From Cupriavidus sp. YR651 (GTDB taxonomy: Bacteria > Pseudomonadota > Gammaproteobacteria > Burkholderiales > Burkholderiaceae): a stretch of DNA of 64,000 bases. How positions within the stretch are numbered: the stretch's first letter is position 1; the number at the start of each line of letters is the position of its first letter. A program made the translations under genes and the position numbers. This document shows, piece by piece, positions 1-7,235 of this stretch. Below the pieces are notes generated by a model. It was not told the origin of the DNA. It did not search any database and saw nothing but the letters and a program-made list of their open reading frames with translations. The stretch covers positions 1,148,304 through 1,212,303 of the forward strand of contig NZ_FMYZ01000001.1 of assembly GCF_900101625.1 (NCBI RefSeq), in the 5' to 3' direction.

Positions 1-140
1 CCGGCGGCATGGTGCCCCCGATGCCGCGCATGTATGCGGCCAAGGCGATGTCCGCCGATGCCGGCGCGCCGATTCCGGTGGAAGGCGGCAAGACCCAGGT
101 GACCGTATCGGTCAATGGGTCGGTTCAGATGCTGAAGTAA
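1..140 (+). CDS. SIMPL-domain (DUF541) protein, C-terminal fragment
   Basis: Only the last 45 codons of this gene are inside the window; the reading frame is open to the left edge and ends in TAA at 138-140. The visible tail runs through a Met/Pro-rich stretch (MVPPMPRMYAAKAMSADA) and then a beta-strand-like end containing VEGGKTQVTVSVNGSVQMLK. This is the usual ending of SIMPL-domain proteins, where a Met/Ala segment and PIPVExG lead into a final beta strand. Members are mostly periplasmic and some are linked to oxidative-stress protection. The family call rests on the tail pattern alone, so the function is inferred. Confidence 0.6.
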   Translation, partial: GGMVPPMPRMYAAKAMSADAGAPIPVEGGKTQVTVSVNGSVQMLK

Positions 141-520
141 GAAGTCGGCGCGCAGACGCGCGCCTTCCGCGAGCCACAACACTCCTCGCTCAGCCGTCAT
201 GGCGACCATCGTTGTCATGACGCGCATCCCCGTCCGGCTATCCACGGCCTCTGGCAGTGGAGCCGGCGCGTCCTCTCACCCGCCCCTTGCGGGTACCCCT
301 CGTCGACCCATCCCGACTCTCCATCGGTGCTCGACATCCCCATTGCTCATTGCCCGCACCCCAGCCTGATTACGCGCTTTGTAGAAGCCACGATGCCAAC
401 CTGGCAGGTATAAGTGGCCTATGCAAAACAGGACATTCGGCCACCTTGCGACGGCATCCACACGCTTACGGACCCATGCCACCAGCGGTTGCTTGCGCTC
501 ATCCGAGGAAATCGTCAGTC
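141..520. other. Gene-free interval with a 12-bp-stem hairpin
   Basis: I find no convincing gene here; the short open frames on both strands show no recognisable protein. The one structured element is an inverted repeat at 195-222: arms CGTCATGGCGAC and GTTGTCATGACG around a CATC loop, which form 12 pairs if two G-U pairs are allowed. It lies 55 bp after the upstream stop codon and has no T-run, so it could end or stabilise that transcript. The remainder probably carries the promoter of the downstream ADP-ribosyltransferase-like gene, but I see no clear -35/-10 pair. Confidence 0.5.
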
Positions 521-1345
521 ATGCTTCGCGTCTCGTCTCAAAGCCCCGTATCCCCTACGGCTCCCCACGCGCGCTGGGCTACTGATATCCGGACGGGGGA
601 AGCCCAACACCTTCGATATCTCGATGCATTGCTGCATGGGGAACCCGTCAGCCGCCGGCTGGAGAATAGTCAGCTTGCCCGCGCCGAGCTCCTGACTGTC
701 TATATGCCGGACTATATCGACAGCCAGACCACGCTCGATCTGGACGACCAGATTGAAATGTTCAACAACGCATCGGCATTCCGGCGATGTCTGTTTGTTG
801 ACTGGTATGCCATCAGCGACTACGGCGAAGCCGGATATGTCGGCATCAACCGACTGCTGAGAGACTACCCGGAAGGCACTTTCGATAACGCCGTAGTCGT
901 GCAGCTGACCCGGGCCTTGATGCACCAGATCATGGTGGAAAAAGCGAACAACACCCACCACTGCGACGAAATGCTCTACCGGGGCGAAATCAGGAAACTG
1001 GCCGACATGCTGGAGATCGAGGAAGGAACGAATATCACCTTTCACGCCTTTACCAGTGCATCCGGAAGCGATCACGTGGCGCATTCGTTCCGTGCCGAGC
1101 TGGAATACCTCAAGCCTGACGAAATCAACGTTCTCTATGAAATAGAGCGCACGACCGTTCTTGCTGGACCCAACATTACCGACTTGCTACGCGACGGTGA
1201 GGAGGAAGTCGTGTTCCTGCCATTCTCCCGCTTCACCGTCACCGATGTCGCGTACTCGGAAGCGACCCGATCCATGACGATAGGGCTCAGGACTTGCGAC
1301 GTGGATATGCATGAGTGGGACCAGCAGCTGGCCTCTCTTTTCTGA
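521..1345 (+). CDS. Putative R-S-ExE ADP-ribosyltransferase (toxin or effector-like)
   Basis: The 274-residue protein carries the three signatures of the cholera/C3-like ADP-ribosyltransferase fold in order. A conserved Arg is in LYRGE (R154), an aromatic-Ser-Thr-Ser-like element in FHAFTSAS (T178, S179), and the ExE catalytic pair in EEEVVFLP (E227, E229) just before SRFTV. Family members move ADP-ribose from NAD+ to a target protein; the target here is unknown. The N-terminus (SSQSPVSPTAPHA) is Ser/Pro-rich with no hydrophobic signal peptide, resembling type III effector leaders. I chose ATG 521 because GAGGA lies 11 bp upstream; the frame is open back to 257, but that extension looks non-coding. 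Base composition is visibly less GC-rich than its neighbours. No immunity, chaperone or secretion gene adjoins it. Confidence is good for the fold and low for the biological role. Confidence 0.68.
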   Translation: MLRVSSQSPVSPTAPHARWATDIRTGEAQHLRYLDALLHGEPVSRRLENSQLARAELLTVYMPDYIDSQTTLDLDDQIEMFNNASAFRRCLFVDWYAISDYGEAGYVGINRLLRDYPEGTFDNAVVVQLTRALMHQIMVEKANNTHHCDEMLYRGEIRKLADMLEIEEGTNITFHAFTSASGSDHVAHSFRAELEYLKPDEINVLYEIERTTVLAGPNITDLLRDGEEEVVFLPFSRFTVTDVAYSEATRSMTIGLRTCDVDMHEWDQQLASLF

Positions 1346-1373
1346 GCAGGTTTCGGAGGTCTTTTCAATGCAC

Positions 1374-1415
1374 CCCGCAGCGAACCCCATGCGCCTGCAT
1401 GGCATTCGCTGCGGG
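1374..1415. repeat. 42-bp nested palindrome between convergent genes
   Basis: An 11-bp perfect outer stem (CCCGCAGCGAA at 1374-1384 with TTCGCTGCGGG at 1405-1415) encloses a second perfect 6-bp stem (CCATGC and GCATGG) with a GCCT loop. It sits between the stop of the ADP-ribosyltransferase gene (1345) and the convergent stop of matB (1433). That position suits a bidirectional terminator or an mRNA 3'-end protector, but neither side has a T-run, so a simple intrinsic terminator is not certain. A single REP-like element is the alternative. Confidence 0.6.
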
Positions 1416-1432
1416 CTATGTGGCAACAGCAT

Positions 1433-2986
1433 TTACAGCGTCGCGAAGTGCTGGCGCAGCACGTTCTTCTGCACCTTGCCCATCGTGTTGCGCGGCAGCT
1501 CATCCACCACGTGCACGCGCTTGGGCACCTTGAAGTTGGCGATGCGCCCCTTCAGCGAGCCGATCATGCCGGCCTCGTCGATCTCGGCGCCGGGCTTGCG
1601 CACCACCACCGCCACCACCGCCTCGCCGAAATCCGCATGCGGTACGCCGATCACGGCGGACTCCGCCACCCCCGGCATTTCGTCGATGAAGCTCTCGATC
1701 TCCTTCGGGTACACGTTGTAGCCGCCAGAGATGATCAGGTCCTTGCTGCGGCCGACGATCGTCAGGTACGTGTCAGGCACTGCGCGCTCGCCAACCTGGC
1801 TGACGATGGCGCCGCCAAACCGGCCCACGTCGCCGGTCTTGAACCAGCCATCGGCCGTGAATTCCTCGGCCGTTTTCTCCGGCATGCGCCAGTAGCCCTT
1901 GAACACATTCGGGCCCTTGACCTCCACGTTGCCGATGACGCCCGGCGCGCAGGCATGGCCCTCGCCGTCCACCACGCGCACCGAAACGCCCGGCAGCGGC
2001 ATGCCCACCGTCCCGCCGATGCGTTCGCCCAGCGCCGGCTCGTACGGATTCGACACCAGCATCACTGTCTCGCTCATCCCGTAGCGTTCCAGGATCGTAT
2101 GGCCGGAGCGCTCACGGAATGCGTCGAACGTCTCCAGCAGCAGCGGCGCGGAACCCGACACGAACAGCCGCATGTTCCGGCAGGTCTCCTTGTCGAAGCG
2201 CGGCTCCTGCAGCATGCGCACGTAGTACGTGGGCACGCCCATCATGACCGTGACACGCGGCAGGAACTTGAGGATCTGCGCCATGTCGAGCCGGGGTGCC
2301 CAGATCATCTTGGCGCCGGCCAGCAGCGCGCCGTGGGAGGCGACGAACAGGCCGTGCACGTGGAAGATCGGCAGCATGTGCAGCAGCACGTCGTCGCTGC
2401 GCCAGCCCCAGTACGCGTGCAGCGTCTGCGCGTTCGATGCCAGGTTGTGGTGCGAGAGCATCGCACCCTTGCTGCGCCCCGTGGTTCCGGAGGTATAGAG
2501 GATGGCCGCGAGATCGTCCGCCGCCATGTCGACGGTGCGGAACGTGTCAGGCTGCGCGGCGGCACGCTGCAGCAGCGATCCGGTGCGGTTCTCGTCCAGC
2601 GTGAACACGTGGGCGGTGCCGTGGCGGAAGGCCACCTTCGACACCCAGCCAAAATTGTTGCTGCTGCACACCACCACGGCCGGCTCGGCATTGCCGACGA
2701 AGTAGTCGATCTCCGCCTCCTGGTACGCCGTGTTCAGCGGCAGGTACACGTAGCCGGCACGGAGCGTGGCCAGGTACAGGAAAAGCGCCTCGGGCGACTT
2801 TTCCACCTGCACCGCCACGCGCGCGCCAGCGGGCAGCTTCAGCGCGGTCAGCAGGTTGGCCAGCTTGGCCGTGGCACGGTCCAGGTCGTCCCAGGTGTAG
2901 TACAGGCCGTCATGGGTTTCGATGCAGCATGCGGTGCGGTCGTCCGGGAAACGGGATTCGAACAGGGCGAACAGATTGGCGTTCAT
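1433..2986 (-). CDS. matB: Malonyl-CoA synthetase (malonate--CoA ligase)
   Basis: This 517-residue protein belongs to the ANL acyl-adenylating superfamily and most resembles MatB. It activates malonate with ATP and CoA to malonyl-CoA in the cytoplasm. Visible motifs are the P-loop YTSGTTG (164-170), the adenylate-binding RYGMSE (301-306), the TGD motif (384-386) and the C-terminal LPRNTMGKVQKN element with the catalytic Lys. The length is typical of the family. It is the last gene of a five-gene minus-strand unit that also encodes malonyl-CoA decarboxylase; together these convert malonate to acetyl-CoA and CO2. A methylmalonate ligase or another short-chain acyl-CoA ligase is possible, but the decarboxylase partner favours malonate. 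Confidence 0.9.
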   Translation of the reverse strand: MNANLFALFESRFPDDRTACCIETHDGLYYTWDDLDRATAKLANLLTALKLPAGARVAVQVEKSPEALFLYLATLRAGYVYLPLNTAYQEAEIDYFVGNAEPAVVVCSSNNFGWVSKVAFRHGTAHVFTLDENRTGSLLQRAAAQPDTFRTVDMAADDLAAILYTSGTTGRSKGAMLSHHNLASNAQTLHAYWGWRSDDVLLHMLPIFHVHGLFVASHGALLAGAKMIWAPRLDMAQILKFLPRVTVMMGVPTYYVRMLQEPRFDKETCRNMRLFVSGSAPLLLETFDAFRERSGHTILERYGMSETVMLVSNPYEPALGERIGGTVGMPLPGVSVRVVDGEGHACAPGVIGNVEVKGPNVFKGYWRMPEKTAEEFTADGWFKTGDVGRFGGAIVSQVGERAVPDTYLTIVGRSKDLIISGGYNVYPKEIESFIDEMPGVAESAVIGVPHADFGEAVVAVVVRKPGAEIDEAGMIGSLKGRIANFKVPKRVHVVDELPRNTMGKVQKNVLRQHFATL

Positions 2987-3022
2987 GGTACGGATCGATG
3001 AAATGAAGATGCCGGGATTGCT

Positions 3023-3058
3023 GGCGGCGCCGGGCGTCGGTTTGCCCGGCCGGCCGCC
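3023..3058. promoter_or_regulatory. GC-rich intercistronic hairpin
   Basis: The arms GGCGGCGCCGGGC (3023-3035) and GCCCGGCCGGCCGCC (3044-3058) form a strong stem with a small bulge around an 8-base loop. It lies in the 75-bp gap between the hydratase-fold gene and matB. There is no T-run on the minus-strand exit side. It could set the relative level or stability of the two parts of the transcript. Confidence 0.4.
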
Positions 3059-3061
3059 ATC

Positions 3062-3844
3062 TTACTCCCCGGTGAAATCGGGCGGCCGGTGCGCCAGGAA
3101 GGCGGCCACCCCCTCGGCGTGATCGCGGCTGCCGGCGTAGGCAAAGTGCGCGTCAAGCTCGGCCTGCGTGAGCGGTGCGGGGTCGGGCGACAGGCGGCGA
3201 ATCGTCGCCTTGTTGATGCGGGCCGCGAGCGGCGCGCCAGCGCAGAGCCGTTGCACGGTGGCGGCCACTTCGTCATGCAAGGCAGCCTCCGGCACCACCC
3301 GGGTCAGCAGGCCCTTGCGCTCGGCCTCGGCGGCATCGAACACACGGCCTTCCAGCAGGATTTCCAGCGTCACGGCCCGGCCAGCCAGGGCCAGCAGGCC
3401 GCGCAATTCGCCGGGTGCCATCGGAAAGCCAAGCCGGTTGATCGGCACGCCAAAGCGGCTGCCGGCTGCAGCGATGCGCAGGTCGCAGTGGCAGGCGATC
3501 TCCAGCCCGCCGCCGACGCAGACGCCTTCGATCATCGCCAGCGTGGGATGCGGGCAATTCGCGATGGCCGCCAGCGCGGGCGCGATGATATCCATGTGGT
3601 AGCGGCGCAGCGACGCCTCGTCGCCCCGCACCACCGGAAACTCGGCGATGTCGGCGCCAGCGGCAAAGTTGCCGTCAGTCCCGCGCACCACCACGCAGCG
3701 CAGCGCACGATCCGCCGCCAGTCCCGCGAATCCGGCGGTCAGCGCCTGCCACATCTCGGCCGAAATCGCGTTGAGCTTGCCGGGATGCGACAGCGTGACC
3801 GTGGCCACGGCCCCGTCGCGCGCGAACGTGACAGTGCCGCTCAT
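3062..3844 (-). CDS. Enoyl-CoA hydratase/isomerase-fold protein
   Basis: A 260-residue crotonase-superfamily protein. Both oxyanion-hole segments are visible: FAAGADIAEF near residue 65 and EGVCVGGGLEIACHCDL near residue 110. The Glu in GGGLE corresponds to one catalytic Glu of classical hydratases. The second catalytic Glu, normally just after a Pro in the FGxPE segment, appears to be Ile here (FGVPINR). Plain enoyl-CoA hydration is therefore doubtful; a decarboxylase, isomerase or thioesterase-like activity on a CoA ester is possible. Its ATG shares a base with the TGA of the upstream receptor gene (TGATG), implying translational coupling within the malonate operon. The start is supported by this overlap and by the homologous N-terminus. 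Confidence 0.8.
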   Translation of the reverse strand: MSGTVTFARDGAVATVTLSHPGKLNAISAEMWQALTAGFAGLAADRALRCVVVRGTDGNFAAGADIAEFPVVRGDEASLRRYHMDIIAPALAAIANCPHPTLAMIEGVCVGGGLEIACHCDLRIAAAGSRFGVPINRLGFPMAPGELRGLLALAGRAVTLEILLEGRVFDAAEAERKGLLTRVVPEAALHDEVAATVQRLCAGAPLAARINKATIRRLSPDPAPLTQAELDAHFAYAGSRDHAEGVAAFLAHRPPDFTGE

Positions 3845-4854
3845 CAGTCGATCTTGGCGCCCGAGCGCTGCACCACGTCCGCCCAGCGCTTGATTTCGGC
3901 GTGCTGGAACTGCGCGAACTGGTCCGGCGTGAAGGCCGGCGTATCCGAACCGTTCTGCAGCCAGATCTGCTTCATCTCGGGACTGTTCAGCGCCTTGGTG
4001 GTCTCGGCGTAGAGCTTGTCGACGACTTCCTTCGGCGTGCCCTTCGGCGCCCACAGCGCGTACCACGTGGACACCTCGTAGTTGGGCACCCCTGCCTCCG
4101 CCGCCGTCGGCACGTTGGGGAATGCCGCCGATCGCGTCTTGGAGGCCACCGCCAATGCCTTGATGCGGTTCGCGCGAATGTGCTGCGCCGAAGAACCCAG
4201 GCCGTCGAACATCATGTCCACCTGCCCGGCGATCAGGTCGGACAGCGCCGGGCCCGCGCCCTTGTAGGGAATGTGGGTGATGAAGGTCTGCGTCTGCAGC
4301 TTGAACAGTTCGCCCGCCAGATGATGCGCGGACCCGTTGCCGGCCGAGCCGTAGTTCAGCTTGCCGGGATTCGCCTTGACCAGCGCGATCAGTTCCTTCA
4401 GCGTGTTGGCCTGCACCTTGGCCGGGTTGACCACGATCACCTGCGGCGGCTGGGCAATCACGGTGATGGGAACGAAGTCCTTCTCGATGTCGTAGTCGAG
4501 CTTCTTGTAGAACGACGGGGCAATCGCGTGGTGCGCGCCGCCGATGAAGATGGTGTAGCCATCGGGGGCCGCCTTGGCGGCCAGGCTCGCGCCGAGCGTG
4601 CCGCCCGCGCCGCCTCGGTTGTCGATCACGAACTGCTTGCCGAGCTGCTTGGAAAGCTGTGCCGTCAGCGGACGCGCAAACGCGTCCGTGCCGCCGCCGG
4701 CGGGGAATGGCACGATCACGGTGACCGGCTTGCTCGGCCAGGTATCGGCCTGCGCGGCCGGTGCGTACAACGACCCCGCGGCACCGGCTGCCACACCGGC
4801 GACCACCCCACACACGCGCGCAAACGCGGTCAGATTGAACTGACGACGATTCAT
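3844..4854 (-). CDS. TctC/Bug-family tripartite tricarboxylate receptor
   Basis: A 336-residue periplasmic solute-binding protein of the Bug (TctC) family. It starts with a twin-Arg-like leader (MNRRQFNLTAF) followed by a hydrophobic Ala/Gly segment and a cleavage region near AAQADTWP. Family hallmarks are WPSKPVTVIVPFPAGGGTD near residue 40, RGGAGGTLG, and HIPYKGAGPALSDLIAGQVD near residue 195. Bug proteins usually hand carboxylates to a TctAB membrane pair, but no TctA or TctB is in this window. Its place between malonyl-CoA decarboxylase and a CoA-ester enzyme suggests it binds malonate or a related dicarboxylate. Many Bug receptors are orphans, so the ligand is inferred from context only. 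Confidence 0.88.
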   Translation of the reverse strand: MNRRQFNLTAFARVCGVVAGVAAGAAGSLYAPAAQADTWPSKPVTVIVPFPAGGGTDAFARPLTAQLSKQLGKQFVIDNRGGAGGTLGASLAAKAAPDGYTIFIGGAHHAIAPSFYKKLDYDIEKDFVPITVIAQPPQVIVVNPAKVQANTLKELIALVKANPGKLNYGSAGNGSAHHLAGELFKLQTQTFITHIPYKGAGPALSDLIAGQVDMMFDGLGSSAQHIRANRIKALAVASKTRSAAFPNVPTAAEAGVPNYEVSTWYALWAPKGTPKEVVDKLYAETTKALNSPEMKQIWLQNGSDTPAFTPDQFAQFQHAEIKRWADVVQRSGAKID

Positions 4855-4959
4855 GTACTGTCTCCTCTCTCTACTTGCTGCGGAAAGTCAATCGAAGTAC
4901 TGCAAACCACCCGACAAAAGTAAAACCCTGCCTGGCGTTATCCGTGCCCGACCCACGGG

Positions 4960-6378
4960 TCACAGCAGCTTTGCCACCGCTCTGCTGACGCGGGGATTGC
5001 CATCGCCAAGGCGTGCCAGATTGTCATCCAGCGCTTCTGGCTCGTAAAGATAATTCACCATCATCCCGCAGGACTGGGCGCGGCCTTTTTTCGACAGATC
5101 CGCACCCCAGTTCAGCCGCTCCACGCAGGCGCCATTGCCCAGGTGAAAACGCGCCACCGGGTCGGCCGGCTGGCCCTTTCCGCCCGCGCGCACCAGATAG
5201 TGCGCAGCCAGCGTCAGCGCGGTATCGCGCACCACCGGTTCCTCCGCATCGGCCGGCAGCGCGGCCAGCCATGCGGCGCCATCCGCCGGCGCGGCGCCGA
5301 GGCGGTCCGCCCAGCGCGACAGCCGCTTGTCACCCAGCACGCGTGCAATCGCTTCGCCATCCTGCTTGCGGAGCCAGTCGGCAAACCCCGGGATCGGTGA
5401 CAGCGTGGCGAATTGCTTGAGCTTCGGAAACTCGCGCTGGAGCTCTTCAATGACACGCTTCAAGAGGAAATTGCCGAAGCTGACGCCGCGCAGGCCGGCC
5501 TGCGTATTGGAGATGGAATAGAAGATGGCCCACTTCACGCGACGCAGGTCTTCCAGCGGCGCGGCTTCGTCGAGCAGCGCATGGACGTTGGCGGCCATCT
5601 CGGGAACGAAGGCCACCTCCACGAAGATCAGCGGCTCGCGCGGAATGCGCGGGTGGAAGAATGCGTAGCAGCGGCGATCGGAATCGAGCCGGTTGCGCAG
5701 GTCGGTCCACGACGAGATTTCGTGCACGGCCTCGTAGCGAATCAGCTTTTCCAGCAACGATGCCGGCGAATCCCACGTGATCGGCTGCAACTCCAGCAGG
5801 CCGACGTCGAACCAGTTGGAGAACAGCGCTTCCAGGTCTTCGTCGAGCACGCGCAGGCCCGGCACGCGCTTGTGCCAGCGCAACATGTCCGCGCGCAACT
5901 GGATCAGGAAATGCAGCCCGCAGGCGCTGTTGCCACGCTGGCCGTGCAGCGCGGCGAGCCGCTTGAAGAATCGGATGCGTGCATTGGACAACGCTTGCGA
6001 TAGCCCGGTCGCCGTGGCCGGCTGCGCTCCGGCCGCATCGCTGCCGGCAGCAACTTCCGCCAGCACGGCGAGCATGGCCTGGCGCACCGGTTCGCCCGCC
6101 GCCTCGTATTCGGCCTGCCAGCTTTGCGCGGCGGCGTTGGCGGCACCATCGGTCAGGCGTGCATCGAAACACTGGCGCAACTGTTCGCGCTGGCGCTTGA
6201 TCGCGCGTGTGGAGAGCGTCTCAGGCGTGCTCGCCTTCGCGGGCTTGCTGGCGTTCGCATCGGCTTCGCCCTTGCGGCTCCACCAGCGTCCAAAGCGGGA
6301 GAGCAGTGTATCGCCGGCGGGCTCGGTGGCCTCCAGCGGGGCGCTGACTTTCTGTTCGACGGGATCGAGGGCGCTCAT
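4960..6378 (-). CDS. mcd: Malonyl-CoA decarboxylase
   Basis: A 472-residue member of the malonyl-CoA decarboxylase (MatA/MLYCD) family, which splits malonyl-CoA into acetyl-CoA and CO2. Diagnostic stretches are the central region with FISVEVAF-like FVEVAFVPEMA and SISNTQAGLRGVSFGNFLLK, and the C-terminal FHLGNGACVERLNWGAD from about residue 411, followed by SCGMMVNYLY. The N-terminal 40 residues are low-complexity and unlike the family core. I chose the ATG at 6378 because AGGA stands seven bases before it; the in-frame ATG at 6417 has no ribosome-binding site. It follows the GntR gene in the same direction with a 128-bp gap and precedes the Bug receptor. Confidence 0.92.
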   Translation of the reverse strand: MSALDPVEQKVSAPLEATEPAGDTLLSRFGRWWSRKGEADANASKPAKASTPETLSTRAIKRQREQLRQCFDARLTDGAANAAAQSWQAEYEAAGEPVRQAMLAVLAEVAAGSDAAGAQPATATGLSQALSNARIRFFKRLAALHGQRGNSACGLHFLIQLRADMLRWHKRVPGLRVLDEDLEALFSNWFDVGLLELQPITWDSPASLLEKLIRYEAVHEISSWTDLRNRLDSDRRCYAFFHPRIPREPLIFVEVAFVPEMAANVHALLDEAAPLEDLRRVKWAIFYSISNTQAGLRGVSFGNFLLKRVIEELQREFPKLKQFATLSPIPGFADWLRKQDGEAIARVLGDKRLSRWADRLGAAPADGAAWLAALPADAEEPVVRDTALTLAAHYLVRAGGKGQPADPVARFHLGNGACVERLNWGADLSKKGRAQSCGMMVNYLYEPEALDDNLARLGDGNPRVSRAVAKLL

Positions 6379-6506
6379 GGGATGTCCTGCGGTCAACGAG
6401 TTAAGCGAGGGATGCAAGCAAAGCGATTCAGGCGGATCCGCGGATGCGACGGGTGCGGCAAACCGGCCATCGAGACATGACGGACACGGGGATCAATGGG
6501 GCTGGC

Positions 6507-7235
6507 TCAACCCTCCCCCGCCAGCCGCAGGCGGCTACGGATAGTGGGTGCGTCGTGTACCGCCGCCGGCACCGGCACTGGCGCGGGGTCCGCCTGATCC
6601 AGCGCACGCAACGCGCCGCGCTGGCGCAGCACGTGGGTCTTCATCGACACCTCGGCACCTTCCGGGTCATGCGCCTTGAGCGCGGAAAACACCGACATGT
6701 GTTCCGCGCACGATTCATGGATGCGTCCCTGGAGCTTCAGGCTCTTGTGCCGCGACAAGCGCAGCACCTTGCGCAGATCACTGACCACGCCGGACAACCA
6801 GCGGTTGCCCGCCAGTCGCTGGATCGCCTCGTGAATCTGGTAATTGGTTTCGTAGTAGGCATCGATGTCGCCCGCTTGCGCATAGCGCGCCAGTTCGGCA
6901 TGCAGCCCTTCCAGCGCGTCCAGATCGGCCTGGGTGACATTGCGGGCAGCCTCATAGGCGCAGCGTCCTTCCAGAAGCGCCATCAGCGGAAATATCTCGT
7001 CGAGGTCCTGCTCGGTGAGCGCGTTGACAAAGCAGCCACGCCGGGGCTCCAGCCGCACGAGACCTTCCGCCGCGAGGACCTTGAGCGCCTCGCGCAACGG
7101 GGTACGCGATATGCCAAGCGAGGTAGCCAGCGCCACTTCATCGATCCAGGCACCCGGCATCAGCGAGCGGTCATCGATCATGGCCCGCAGCCGGTCCGCC
7201 ACTTCCAGGTACAACGCCTGCTGGACAATACGCAT
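6507..7235 (-). CDS. GntR/FadR-family regulator of the malonate operon
   Basis: A 242-residue transcription factor. Residues 1-70 form the GntR winged helix-turn-helix (SLGISRTPLREALKVL then EGLV), and residues 80-210 form an all-helical FCD effector domain with the usual Asp/His-type metal-site pattern (NYQIHEAI, EHMSVFSAL). The ATG at 7235 starts right before the homologous MRIVQQALYLEVADRLR; the longer frame to 7286 adds only unconserved residues. As first gene of the malonate unit it plausibly plays the MatR role, repressing the operon until malonate or malonyl-CoA binds, and it probably controls itself through the palindrome at 7286-7300. The ligand assignment is inference. Confidence 0.82.
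   Translation of the reverse strand: MRIVQQALYLEVADRLRAMIDDRSLMPGAWIDEVALATSLGISRTPLREALKVLAAEGLVRLEPRRGCFVNALTEQDLDEIFPLMALLEGRCAYEAARNVTQADLDALEGLHAELARYAQAGDIDAYYETNYQIHEAIQRLAGNRWLSGVVSDLRKVLRLSRHKSLKLQGRIHESCAEHMSVFSALKAHDPEGAEVSMKTHVLRQRGALRALDQADPAPVPVPAAVHDAPTIRSRLRLAGEG

Noticed and set aside
257..520. N-terminal extension of the ADP-ribosyltransferase frame
   Set aside because: The added 88 residues are low-complexity and lack a ribosome-binding site at 257; ATG 521 has GAGGA at suitable distance.
1418..3001. A 527-residue open frame antisense to matB
   Set aside because: It mirrors the codon structure of a well-supported minus-strand gene; its product is His/Arg/Gln-rich with no family resemblance, as expected of a high-GC antisense shadow.
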